NCBI GenBank assembly: GCA_027074135.1
Contig: JALTDM010000008.1
Coordinates: 1-13,982, forward strand
DNA from: Bacteroidales bacterium
GTDB taxonomy: Bacteria; Bacteroidota; Bacteroidia; Bacteroidales; JALTDM01
Direction of reading: 5' to 3'
Length of the DNA stretch: 13,982 bases
Below the pieces are notes generated by a model. That model saw nothing but the letters and a program-made list of their open reading frames with translations. It ran no database searches and was not told the DNA's origin. Shown here piece by piece: positions 7,464 through 13,982 of this stretch; within the stretch, counting starts at the first letter, position 1, and each line of letters starts with the position of its first letter. Position numbers and translations under genes: made by a program.

Positions 7464-8259
7464 GTTTTTTATTTATTTCATCTAACCTTTTTTGTTGTTC
7501 TTCGTTGAGGTATGGAGAAATGATAGCTATTTTTGCCGTGATTATGCTTAGTTTGGCTGCTTCTGTCATCCCTTTTGCTGCTGCTTCAAAATCTCCATTC
7601 TGGGCTTGAATCATAGTTTCAACATATTCGGTTGCATATTTGTCGAAATAATCTATAAGTTTATCGTAATCTTTTTCTTTTACAAGTGCATTTATTTCTT
7701 GTTGTAATTTTGTAGAGTTTTCAGAAGTTATTTCATCTTCATCTGTATCTTCTGTGTTGTTTTCATACTCATCATCATTGGTCGCTTCATTATTGTCGTC
7801 AAGAGTGCTGTCATCGTTCATCGCTTTGTCCATTTGATCGTCAAATTCTTCAAGAACATTGGCGGCATCTTGCAGATGATTGGTTGCTCTTGATAATACA
7901 TAAAATTGATAACCTGAAACAAGTGTAGCAATAATTGATATTACCAAAGCTGCGATAATCAATCCTTTTGAACCTTCTGATTTATTGGCAAGTACTAATC
8001 CTACAACTGACAGGATAATAGCCAAAACTCCAGGTAAGATTGCATAAAGTCCCAAGCAAGGGATAAATGAAATAACTAAAGCAATTATACCGAACACCAA
8101 ACCTATAATGCCCAACACTTGCGGAGCATTATTTGATTTTTGCGGTATGTTTTGTTGTGTTGTTTGTTTAGGTGGTGTAAGAGGAGTAGTATTATTATTT
8201 TGGTTTCCCGTGTCTTGTGTCTCCTCCGGTTGATTAATTTTGTTTTCGTCCATAGTCAT
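7435..8259 (-). CDS. DUF4190-like membrane protein with disordered and acidic regions
   Basis: The 274-residue protein has four parts. Residues 1-46 are polar and low-complexity, rich in Asn, Gln, Thr and Pro. Residues about 48-120 form three hydrophobic spans with the look of DUF4190-type small membrane domains (GLVFGIIALVIS, VLAIILSVVGLVLANK, then a span ending near Y117). Residues about 137-180 are a strongly acidic, Asp/Glu/Asn-rich linker. Residues about 183-274 are helical and charged, with a Lys-rich tail. No enzyme motif is seen. The start may be M1 (8259) or M3 (8253); both overlap the preceding gene. Its 3' end overlaps the DUF2752-like gene. The architecture suggests a membrane-anchored scaffold or stress protein, which is inference only. 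Confidence 0.65.
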   Translation of the reverse strand: MTMDENKINQPEETQDTGNQNNNTTPLTPPKQTTQQNIPQKSNNAPQVLGIIGLVFGIIALVISFIPCLGLYAILPGVLAIILSVVGLVLANKSEGSKGLIIAALVISIIATLVSGYQFYVLSRATNHLQDAANVLEEFDDQMDKAMNDDSTLDDNNEATNDDEYENNTEDTDEDEITSENSTKLQQEINALVKEKDYDKLIDYFDKYATEYVETMIQAQNGDFEAAAKGMTEAAKLSIITAKIAIISPYLNEEQQKRLDEINKKLDKISKNKK

Positions 8260-8701
8260 TAAAATTTAAGGTTTTATTATAATAATTCATTGTTGATAAA
8301 GAATCTTGCATTTGAGATTCTTTTATTTGGTCTTCTTGTTCTTCTTTTTCCATCATGAAAAAAACATAACTTATAAAAAGAACAATGGCTAAATTTACAA
8401 AAAAAATTAAAGCGACAATAAACTTCTTTAGTTTATCCGTATGAATAAGGCCAATTGCCATTCCTGATACAAGAAGTCCAAAAATAGCTGGAAGCATTAC
8501 ATATGGGAAAAGTGTTTTGTTAAAATAGAAAAAGGCAGTGGCTATTTGAATAAAAATTGATAATAAAGCAAGCCACATTGCAGCTTTTATTTCGGCTTCT
8601 TTCTGTCTTTTAATTTTTTCTTGAATACGTTTTTTTTGTTCTTCTGAAATCCTGGGTCTGGATCCGTATTTCCTGTTGTTAGATTTAATTGAGGCATTCA
8701 T
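8234..8701 (-). CDS. Small membrane protein with basic N-terminus, function unknown
   Basis: I do not recognise this 155-residue protein. It begins MNASIKSNNRKYG, then a very basic helix (about 18-38, with RISEEQKKRIQEKIKRQKEAE), followed by three hydrophobic spans (about 40-60, 68-84 and 94-115) and a polar tail rich in Gln, Glu and Asn. The frame stays open upstream to 8833, but that part reads through the tRNA gene (giving MRSRVRAPPS, a known sign of an antisense tRNA reading), so the start at 8701 is preferred. A candidate -7 element lies at 8758-8765. It overlaps the next gene by 26 bp and heads the three-gene membrane cluster. Confidence 0.6.
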   Translation of the reverse strand: MNASIKSNNRKYGSRPRISEEQKKRIQEKIKRQKEAEIKAAMWLALLSIFIQIATAFFYFNKTLFPYVMLPAIFGLLVSGMAIGLIHTDKLKKFIVALIFFVNLAIVLFISYVFFMMEKEEQEDQIKESQMQDSLSTMNYYNKTLNFNDYGRKQN

Positions 8702-8757
8702 GAAAAAAGGATTTATAGGTTTTTTCCTACAAAAAAAGTATAAAAAAATCAAATAAC

Positions 8758-8765
8758 CAAAAATA
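8758..8765 (-). promoter_or_regulatory. Candidate -7 element of the membrane-protein cluster
   Basis: On the minus strand this reads TATTTTTG, an exact TAnnTTTG match lying between the tRNA 3' end and the ATG at 8701. It would give a leader of about 50 nt. No convincing -33 element is seen, and in such AT-rich sequence the match could be chance. Confidence 0.33.
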
Positions 8766-8800
8766 TTTGTTAGTTGGGGAAATTTAAGGAAGGTGAAAAG

Positions 8801-8874
8801 TAGCGAGGGAGGGGCTCGAACCCTCGACCTCATGATTATGAATCATGCGCTCTAACCGGCTGAGCTACCTCGCC
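8801..8874 (-). tRNA. tRNA-Met (anticodon CAT), elongator type
   Basis: The minus strand folds into a complete 74-nt cloverleaf: acceptor GGCGAGG with CCTCGCT (a G-U pair at 1-72), D arm GCTC/GAGC, anticodon arm CATGA/TCATG with loop TTCATAA, a five-base variable loop AGGTC, and T arm GAGGG/CCCTC with TTCGAGC. The anticodon CAT lies at 8838-8840. The discriminator is A and CCA is not encoded. The 1-72 pair and the D loop exclude the initiator type, which has an unpaired 1-72. A tRNA-Ile2 whose wobble C is changed to lysidine has the same anticodon and cannot be excluded fully, but the body looks like elongator Met. Confidence 0.93.
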
Positions 8875-8905
8875 ATGAAATTTATGAACTAATTTTTTCG
8901 GCCGA

Positions 8906-8913
8906 CAAATATA
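8906..8913 (-). promoter_or_regulatory. Candidate -7 element of the tRNA gene
   Basis: The minus strand reads TATATTTG, an exact TAnnTTTG match 31 bp upstream of the tRNA 5' end, implying a 5' leader of roughly 25 nt to be removed by RNase P. A GC-rich patch (CGGCCG) follows directly. It shares the 174-bp gap with the promoter of the divergent sensor gene. Confidence 0.5.
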
Positions 8914-9011
8914 CAATTTTTTAAAATGAAAAGTCTTTAAGAACTTTAATTTTTTTGTCTAAATCTTAAACGTCCTATGTTTTAAAAGTATAACAATTAA
9001 AAAAATTATTA

Positions 9012-9019
9012 TAACTTTG
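9012..9019 (+). promoter_or_regulatory. Candidate -7 element of the sensor gene at 9049
   Basis: TAACTTTG is an exact TAnnTTTG match 29 bp before the ATG at 9049, leaving an AT-rich leader of about 22 nt. No TTTG is present at the -33 distance, so the promoter may be weak or need an activator. The rest of the 8875-9048 gap is AT-rich and holds only this and the divergent tRNA promoter. Confidence 0.5.
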
Positions 9020-9048
9020 TAATTAATTCATCTTTAAAAATATATATC

Positions 9049-10977
9049 ATGAAATTTAAAAGTAGTCTGCTTCTCAGGTTCACTTTGGTTTATGTATTTA
9101 TAATTGTTATAGGCACATTTTTCTTTATTTACATGGATTTTTCCGGTTTGGAAAAAAATGTTAAAGATAGGTATAATGACTTTATTTCTATCAACAAACA
9201 GTATGTGGCGTCTCTGAATGATATTATTTATTTGGCTGGCAATGAATTTTATGAATCTGTGGAAAATGATTCTACTTTAAATGATAAGGAAAAAATTCAT
9301 GCTGCATTTTCTTTTATTGATAATTATCCTGTGGATTATGCTTCGGTTTTTGTAATGAAAGACGGGGATATTTTATTCTCAAACAACCCTTCTCTGTTAG
9401 ATAATAGTTTCCTGAATAGTAATTATACGTTTTTACCTGATTTGGTTTCGATGTCTAAAATTAGAGGTAAATACAACGATTTGTTTAAACCTGAAAAAAG
9501 TGATTTGGGATATATCGGCTCAGCACGTTATATGAAAAGTTTAGGCTTAATTGTAGGTGTTGTGAAGAATGATAAAGATATACAGAGTTTGGTGGAAAAA
9601 TACAGAGAAGATGAAGTCGCTGATATTTACAAGCAAATTTGGATTGAAGTTCCATCGTTTATTTTGTTGTTTTCTTTAGTTGTATTCTTATTACACTTTT
9701 TGATTTTCAGACCTTTGAAAAAACTTACAAAGTTGATTGTTAGAATGAATGATGGCGATTTTAACATTACGATAACAGATAATGACAAAAAAGACGATGA
9801 AATAGGAATTTTATATAAATCAATAGAAAAATTGCTTGGTGCTCTTCATAAAATCACTGAATTTGCACATCAAATAGGAGAGGGTAATTTGGATACTGAT
9901 TTTACTCCGTTAAGTGAAAAAGACGAATTGGGCAAGTCACTTCTTACAATGAGGGATAATTTGAAAAAAGCAAAAGAAGAGGAAGACAAGCGAAAAGAAG
10001 AAGATGCACAACGTAACTGGATTGCTACCGGATTGGCTAATTTCTCCGAAATTTTGAGACAAAATAACGACAATATAGAAAAACTCGGTGATGCAATTAT
10101 TAGAAATTTGGTGCATTATGTCGGAGCAAACCAAGGAGGATTATTTTTGTATGATGAAGAAAGACAAGAATTAAACCTATTGTCTGCTTATGCTTACAAC
10201 AGAAAAAAATTCCTTCAAAAAACAATAAAGTTGGGAGAAGGTTTGGTTGGAACTTGTGCTATCGAAAAAGAAAAGATTTATTTGACTGATGTTCCTAATA
10301 ATTATCTAACAATAACTTCCGGATTGGGAGGGGCAAATCCAAGAAATATTTTATTGGTGCCGTTGAAGTTGGAAGAAAATATTTTCGGTGTTATTGAATT
10401 GGCTTCGTTTGAAGTGTTTGAACCTTACAAAATTGAATTTATTGAAAAAGTAGCTGAAAACATAGCTTCTGTTATAAACAATGTTAAAATTAATATTAAA
10501 ACAAGAGAACTCCTGGAACAATCTAAACAACAAGCAGAGGAACTTGCCACACAAGAAGAAGAAATGAGGCAAAATCTTGAAGAACTTCAAGCTACTCAGG
10601 AAGAAGCTGCCAGAAGAGAAAAGGAAATTACTAAACTTTTAAATACTATTGATTCGATAATGTTAAGGATGGAAATAAATCATAACAGAGAGTTCTCATT
10701 GGTAAATGAAAACTTTTTGTCAGTTACCGGTTATATGAGGGAGAATATTATTGGAGCCAAAACGATAATGTTAGATTTTGATGATGAATCATTTAGCGAA
10801 TCGGTAAAAAAGGCTTTTGCCAATGGTATTCATAAAGGAATTATACCTGTAAAATCAAAGGATGGATCGCCACTGTTTACCTATTTATCATTTTATTATA
10901 AGAAAGATACAGAATCATTGTTTATTATAGGTTTTGAAGTAACACAAGAATATATGCAATATGTTAAAAAACAGTAA
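9049..10977 (+). CDS. Membrane sensor, periplasmic domain/di-HAMP/GAF/coiled-coil/PAS
   Basis: The 642-residue receptor has membrane helix 1 at about 11-28, a periplasmic sensing region at about 30-200 of Cache-like size, membrane helix 2 at about 203-220, and a first HAMP starting at FRPLKKL (220-226). A second HAMP (about 266-318, with IGEGNLDTDF and KDELG) is followed by a charged linker, a GAF domain (about 340-476), a coiled coil (about 477-535, with EEMRQNLEELQATQE) and a PAS-like domain (about 540-635). It ends there with no kinase, methyl-accepting, cyclase or transcription domain. From W324 to the coil it matches the gene at 1-1286 closely (TSGLGGA, VPLKLEE and IFGVIELASF are shared), while codons differ widely, so the duplication is old. 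The lipoprotein gene that follows overlaps its last 17 bp. It presumably signals through a partner protein; ligand unknown. Confidence 0.88.
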   Translation: MKFKSSLLLRFTLVYVFIIVIGTFFFIYMDFSGLEKNVKDRYNDFISINKQYVASLNDIIYLAGNEFYESVENDSTLNDKEKIHAAFSFIDNYPVDYASVFVMKDGDILFSNNPSLLDNSFLNSNYTFLPDLVSMSKIRGKYNDLFKPEKSDLGYIGSARYMKSLGLIVGVVKNDKDIQSLVEKYREDEVADIYKQIWIEVPSFILLFSLVVFLLHFLIFRPLKKLTKLIVRMNDGDFNITITDNDKKDDEIGILYKSIEKLLGALHKITEFAHQIGEGNLDTDFTPLSEKDELGKSLLTMRDNLKKAKEEEDKRKEEDAQRNWIATGLANFSEILRQNNDNIEKLGDAIIRNLVHYVGANQGGLFLYDEERQELNLLSAYAYNRKKFLQKTIKLGEGLVGTCAIEKEKIYLTDVPNNYLTITSGLGGANPRNILLVPLKLEENIFGVIELASFEVFEPYKIEFIEKVAENIASVINNVKINIKTRELLEQSKQQAEELATQEEEMRQNLEELQATQEEAARREKEITKLLNTIDSIMLRMEINHNREFSLVNENFLSVTGYMRENIIGAKTIMLDFDDESFSESVKKAFANGIHKGIIPVKSKDGSPLFTYLSFYYKKDTESLFIIGFEVTQEYMQYVKKQ

Positions 10978-11431
10978 TTTATTTAAAATAGCTTTTTTCT
11001 TTATTACTCTGCTGTCCATTGTTTCTGTTATGTCTTGCAAAAAAGACAAAGGTAATGATGATGATTTGCCACCACAAGAAATTGTTACTTATGATACTTC
11101 CGGAATAACAGGACAATTGCTTGTTAAAACTTACTATTTAGATAATAATAGTAGTCAGGTGCCTGCTTATTCCACGGTAGTTTATCTGTATGCAAATTAT
11201 AATGATATTCAAATAGACAAAACTAATTCGACAAACGATTTAGCTATTTATCGATTGACAACAGGGAATGATAATAATGAAGCATATTTCGGATATATTA
11301 ATTATGGGAACTACTATGTCTGGGCAAATGCAACTATAAACGGTACATATTATGAACGAATTTCGATTGTCCAAGTGCGCCCTGATAGAGAAGAGGTGTT
11401 AAATATAACTATGTTACCTTCTTTTCAATAA
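10961..11431 (+). CDS. Small SPII lipoprotein, beta-sandwich-like, function unknown
   Basis: The 156-residue product has a lipoprotein signal with lipobox VMSC (C26), followed by KKDKGNDDD, an acidic and charged stretch just after the lipid cysteine of the kind that marks surface-exported lipoproteins in Bacteroidota. The mature domain (about 48-154) is all-beta in appearance and resembles carboxypeptidase-regulatory or transthyretin-like sandwiches: GITGQLLVKTYY at the start, YGNYYVWANATINGTYYER later, and VLNITML at the end. That assignment is by pattern only. Its ATG lies 17 bp inside the sensor gene in another frame, and no other start fits before the signal peptide, so translational coupling to the sensor is likely. 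It could be the sensor's envelope partner or an unrelated passenger. Confidence 0.72.
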   Translation: MLKNSNLFKIAFFFITLLSIVSVMSCKKDKGNDDDLPPQEIVTYDTSGITGQLLVKTYYLDNNSSQVPAYSTVVYLYANYNDIQIDKTNSTNDLAIYRLTTGNDNNEAYFGYINYGNYYVWANATINGTYYERISIVQVRPDREEVLNITMLPSFQ

Positions 11432-11467
11432 TTGTCCGATAACATATTATTCCATACCCATATTTTT

Positions 11468-11475
11468 TATCTTTG
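11468..11475 (+). promoter_or_regulatory. Candidate -7 element of yicC-psd
   Basis: TATCTTTG is an exact TAnnTTTG match placed 21 bp before the ATG at 11497, giving a leader of about 15 nt. An in-frame TTG at 11473 lies inside this element, which argues against it being the yicC start. No -33 TTTG is seen at the usual distance. Confidence 0.5.
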
Positions 11476-11496
11476 AACTTTAAAAATATTAATATT

Positions 11497-12369
11497 ATGT
11501 ATTATTCAATGACAGGGTATGCCAAAGAAGTTTTGGGTTTACCAGAAAAACAAATCACAATAGAAATAAAATCATTAAACAGCAAGGCTACCGATATAAG
11601 CGTCAGAATACCACAGTATTATAAGGAAAAAGAAATAGAAATACGGAAGATTCTGAGTGAAAAACTTTTTAGGGGGAAAATTGATTTTTTTATTAGTGTG
11701 GATCTTGCTGATAATTATACAGATATTGTTTTTAATAAGGAAGTGATGGATAATTATACAGAACAGCTTAAAGGGATAGTATCAAGTCTGGGTTTGAATT
11801 TCAATGAAGATATTTTTAGAGCATTGCTGAATTTACCTAATGTTTACAAAAGGGAGAAAGAAGAACTTGGAGATGAAGAGTGGGAAAAATTGAAAAAAAC
11901 TATTTTAAAAGCAATAGAAAAGTTGATGGATTTCAGGAAGAAAGAAGGTGGTAATATGGAAAAACAAATCAGTAATGATTTAAATGAGATAGAGAATTTA
12001 TTAGAACAAATTGATGATTATGAACAAGAACGGGTAGGGATAATAAAAGAAAGATTGGAAAAGCATTTAAACAGTTTGAACTCCGGATATGATAAAGAAA
12101 GGTTGGAGCAAGAACTGATTTACTATATTGAAAAAATTGATATATCGGAAGAAAAAACACGCTTAAGAAGCCATATAAATTATTTTCGTGAAATATCCGA
12201 AAGCGAAAATATCAGCAAAGGCAAAAAACTCACTTTTATTGCTCAAGAAATAGGTCGGGAAATAAATACACTCGGAGTAAAATCCGCTCACAAAGAAATT
12301 CAAAAAATTGTGGTTATGATGAAAGACCATTTGGAAAGAATAAAAGAACAGCTTGCAAATATTTTGTAG
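11497..12369 (+). CDS. yicC: YicC/YloC-family endoribonuclease
   Basis: The 290-residue protein begins MYYSMTGYAK, matching the family's hallmark start SMTGFGR, and continues with IEIKSLNSKATDISVRIP (about 23-40), the conserved ExxSxNxR-like segment. The C-terminal part (about 210-290) holds the second conserved block: EQELIYYIEKIDISEEKTRLRSH, KKLTFIAQEIGREINTLGVKS and a closing helix. Length agrees with the usual 290 or so. YicC proteins are oligomeric endoribonucleases linked to RNA turnover in stationary phase. The ATG at 11497 is chosen because it gives the family N-terminus and lies after a -7 element. psd starts 4 nt after the stop, so the two are likely cotranscribed. Confidence 0.92.
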   Translation: MYYSMTGYAKEVLGLPEKQITIEIKSLNSKATDISVRIPQYYKEKEIEIRKILSEKLFRGKIDFFISVDLADNYTDIVFNKEVMDNYTEQLKGIVSSLGLNFNEDIFRALLNLPNVYKREKEELGDEEWEKLKKTILKAIEKLMDFRKKEGGNMEKQISNDLNEIENLLEQIDDYEQERVGIIKERLEKHLNSLNSGYDKERLEQELIYYIEKIDISEEKTRLRSHINYFREISESENISKGKKLTFIAQEIGREINTLGVKSAHKEIQKIVVMMKDHLERIKEQLANIL

Positions 12370-12373
12370 CAAC

Positions 12374-13351
12374 ATGTGGAAAAAAATTAAATATTCTTTA
12401 CTTGCATTTTTTATTGTATTGGTTCTTGTTGGTGTTTTTGCGCCGGTAGATCATACTCCTGTGGTATATATTGATCGCAGTACCGGCAGATTGGATACAG
12501 AAAAAATAGCTGCAGAATTTTGGCTTAGGTGGTTGTATGCTAATCCTGTCGGTGAAATGGCTTTGGAGGGGTTGGTCAAAAGAAAGTTTGTTTCTGATTG
12601 GTATGGAAAAAAAATGGATGAGCCTGCATCAAAAGAAAAAATAAAACCGTTTGTTAAAGAGTTTGGAATTGATATGTCTCAAGTTGCTGATACAAATTTT
12701 AAATGTTTTAATGATTTTTTTATTAGAAAGTTAAAGCCTACAGCTCGTCCTATTGATACATCAGCAAAGAGTGTGGTGTCTCCGGGTGACGGAAAGATTC
12801 TTGCATATCAAAATATTGATTCGGCAGATTTTATTATAAAAGGAATAAGGTTTGATTTGGTGAAATTTTTACAAGATACCATGCTAGCAAAAAATTTTAA
12901 GGGTGGAGAATTGTATGTTTTACGTCTGGCTCCAAGTGATTATCACCGTTTTCACTTTCCGTTGGCAGGAGAAGTATTGAAAACAAAAAACATTGACGGA
13001 ACTTATTATTCAGTTTCTCCGATAGCTCTTCGTGAAAAGATACGTTTATTGTTTTCCAACAAAAGAGAATATACTCTCATTCACAACGATTTTGCAGGTG
13101 ATTACATTATGGCAGAAGTAGGAGCTACTATGGTAGGTAGTATCATTCAAACATACCAAGGTAAGATAGTTTGCAAAGGACAAGAAAAAGGGTATTTCAA
13201 ATTTGGCGGATCTACTATTGTTTTGATTTTTAAGAAAGGTAAAGTTAAAGTTGATAAAGATCTGCTTGATAATACAAAGCGAGGATTTGAAACTTCAGTG
13301 AAGATGGGAGAAAAGATAGGAACAATTATATATCAGAAAAGCAGGGTGTAA
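12374..13351 (+). CDS. psd: Phosphatidylserine decarboxylase proenzyme
   Basis: The 325-residue proenzyme makes phosphatidylethanolamine from phosphatidylserine at the inner membrane. An N-terminal membrane helix (about 8-26) is followed by the helical region seen in the longer bacterial PSD type (SDWYGKKMDEP, FGIDMSQ, FNDFFIRKLKPTARPID). The catalytic triad candidates are D139 in SPGDGK, H191 or H194 in SDYHRFHFP, and S280 in GGST. Self-cleavage before S280 would give a beta chain of 279 residues and a pyruvoyl alpha chain of 46. I chose the ATG at 12374 rather than a TTG at 12353 that overlaps yicC. No pssA lies next to it in this window. The stop codon sits in the loop of the terminator at 13341-13364. 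Confidence 0.93.
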   Translation: MWKKIKYSLLAFFIVLVLVGVFAPVDHTPVVYIDRSTGRLDTEKIAAEFWLRWLYANPVGEMALEGLVKRKFVSDWYGKKMDEPASKEKIKPFVKEFGIDMSQVADTNFKCFNDFFIRKLKPTARPIDTSAKSVVSPGDGKILAYQNIDSADFIIKGIRFDLVKFLQDTMLAKNFKGGELYVLRLAPSDYHRFHFPLAGEVLKTKNIDGTYYSVSPIALREKIRLLFSNKREYTLIHNDFAGDYIMAEVGATMVGSIIQTYQGKIVCKGQEKGYFKFGGSTIVLIFKKGKVKVDKDLLDNTKRGFETSVKMGEKIGTIIYQKSRV

Positions 13352-13364
13352 CCCCTGCCTTTTT
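13341..13364. terminator. Bidirectional hairpin terminator shared by psd and rubrerythrin
   Basis: GCAGGG at 13341-13346 pairs perfectly with CCCTGC at 13353-13358 around a six-base loop, followed by a T run at 13360-13364 on the plus strand. On the minus strand the same hairpin is followed by TTTTC, so it can also end the rubrerythrin transcript. The psd stop codon TAA (13349-13351) is in the loop, so the left arm codes for the last residues of the enzyme. Confidence 0.85.
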
Positions 13365-13371
13365 GATAATT

Positions 13372-13947
13372 TTAATAATTGATGACGTGTCTTTCAAAAT
13401 ATGATTGCGGATGTAAGCAAGCCGGACATATTTTCGGAGCTTCTGTTCCTTCGTGCAGATAACCGCAATTCCTACATTTCCATACAATTTTACCATTGCT
13501 CTTGAAAACCATACCTTTGTCAAGGTTTTCGTACAGCTTACGATAGCGTTCTTCGTGTGCTTTTTCTACTTCTGCTATTTTTCTGAAAGCTACCGCAACT
13601 TCTTTAAATCCTTCTTGTTCTGCGACATCAGCGAAGTGTGGATATAATTCAGTCCATTCTTCATTTTCGCCTTCTGCTGCAGCCTTTAAATTTTCCAATG
13701 TTGTGCCTATTTTCCCGGCAGGGTATGCTGCAGTAATTTCAACCATTCCACCTTCTAAGAATTTGAAAAATCTTTTAGCGTGTTCTTTTTCATTAAGAGC
13801 AGTTTCTGCAAAAATTGCTGAAATTTGTTCAAGACCTTCTTTTTTTGCTTGTTTCGCAAAATAATCGTATCTCATTCGGGCTTGTGATTCGCCGGCAAAT
13901 GCTTTAAGTAAATTTTTTTCTGTTTGTGTTCCTTTAATTGATTTCAT
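13372..13947 (-). CDS. rbr: Rubrerythrin
   Basis: The 191-residue protein reduces hydrogen peroxide to water in the cytoplasm with a diiron site, a typical oxidative defence of anaerobes and microaerophiles. The four-helix ferritin-like domain (about 1-140) shows the iron ligands E20 in AGESQARMRY, E53 and H56 in NEKEH, E94 and E97 in EGENEEW, and E128 and H131 in EVEKAH. The C-terminal rubredoxin domain has C158-x2-C161-G and C174-P-x-C177 for the electron-entry iron. The order (ferritin-like then rubredoxin) is the classical one and no ligand is missing. The start at 13947 gives the common MKSIKGTQTE beginning. It converges on psd with 20 bp between stops and shares its terminator. Confidence 0.97.
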   Translation of the reverse strand: MKSIKGTQTEKNLLKAFAGESQARMRYDYFAKQAKKEGLEQISAIFAETALNEKEHAKRFFKFLEGGMVEITAAYPAGKIGTTLENLKAAAEGENEEWTELYPHFADVAEQEGFKEVAVAFRKIAEVEKAHEERYRKLYENLDKGMVFKSNGKIVWKCRNCGYLHEGTEAPKICPACLHPQSYFERHVINY

Positions 13948-13970
13948 TATTGATATGTTTTAATTTTAAA

Positions 13971-13978
13971 CAGAGGTA
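13971..13978 (-). promoter_or_regulatory. Weak candidate -7 element of rubrerythrin
   Basis: The minus strand reads TACCTCTG, one mismatch from TAnnTTTG, 23 bp upstream of the rubrerythrin ATG. The window ends 4 bp beyond, so the -33 region and any regulator site cannot be inspected. Confidence 0.3.
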
Positions 13979-13982
13979 AAGG

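Noticed and set aside
8702..8833. N-terminal extension of the membrane protein gene to 8833 (begins MRSRVRAPPS)
   Set aside because: It reads through the tRNA-Met gene, and that peptide is a well-known product of translating a tRNA; the start at 8701 is more sensible.
9049..10977. Annotation as a methyl-accepting chemotaxis protein
   Set aside because: HAMP units and coiled coil fit, but the methyl-accepting signalling hairpin is absent and GAF plus PAS take its place.
11473..11496. Upstream TTG start for yicC
   Set aside because: The TTG is part of the -7 promoter element, and the ATG at 11497 gives the family's usual SMTG beginning.
12353..12373. Upstream TTG start for psd
   Set aside because: It overlaps yicC and adds residues before a good membrane helix; the ATG at 12374 is better.
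1..13982. Mobile elements, CRISPR arrays or phage genes
   Set aside because: No transposase, integrase, regular direct repeats or terminal inverted repeats were seen; the tRNA gene has no partial copy nearby that would mark an integration site.

Overview
The window is a stretch of low-GC chromosome from a Bacteroidota bacterium, most likely Bacteroidales-like and living at low oxygen. The grounds are: several start regions with the Bacteroidota -7 element TAnnTTTG and no Shine-Dalgarno sequence; an F1 beta subunit with a lineage-typical insert (about residues 210-230) followed by a very short epsilon subunit; two SPII lipoproteins; a porin ending in Phe; and a rubrerythrin. I see no insertion sequence, phage gene, CRISPR array or integration scar.

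Layout. (1) Positions 1-1501: the 3' part of a di-HAMP/GAF/coiled-coil/PAS sensor, followed 5 nt later by xseB. (2) 1544-4288: a promoter and a tight plus-strand run of atpD, atpC, an Sfp-type phosphopantetheinyl transferase and a thiamine-binding-family protein. (3) 4328-5332: an outer-membrane porin-like barrel on the minus strand, 35 bp from a divergent pair made of a small HAD phosphatase and an ATGA-coupled lipoprotein (5368-7070). (4) 7053-8701: three mutually overlapping minus-strand genes for small membrane proteins (unassigned, DUF4190-like and DUF2752-like), behind a tRNA-Met(CAT) gene at 8801-8874. (5) 9049-11431: a full-length paralogue of the first sensor, overlapping a small lipoprotein gene by 17 bp. 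(6) 11497-13351: yicC and psd, closed by a hairpin terminator whose loop holds the psd stop codon. (7) 13372-13947: rubrerythrin on the minus strand, converging on that terminator.

How the genes work together. Most of the window is housekeeping: the catalytic and epsilon parts of ATP synthase, a nuclease subunit, carrier-protein activation, phosphatidylethanolamine synthesis, an endoribonuclease and peroxide defence. The accessory interest lies in the two paralogous membrane sensors. Both carry two HAMP units, a GAF domain, a conserved glutamate/glutamine-rich coiled coil and a terminal PAS domain, yet end without any recognisable kinase, methyl-accepting, cyclase or DNA-binding output. The second interest is the compact three-gene membrane cluster. 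I found no clear evidence of a wholly new system; these two are the best candidates for follow-up.
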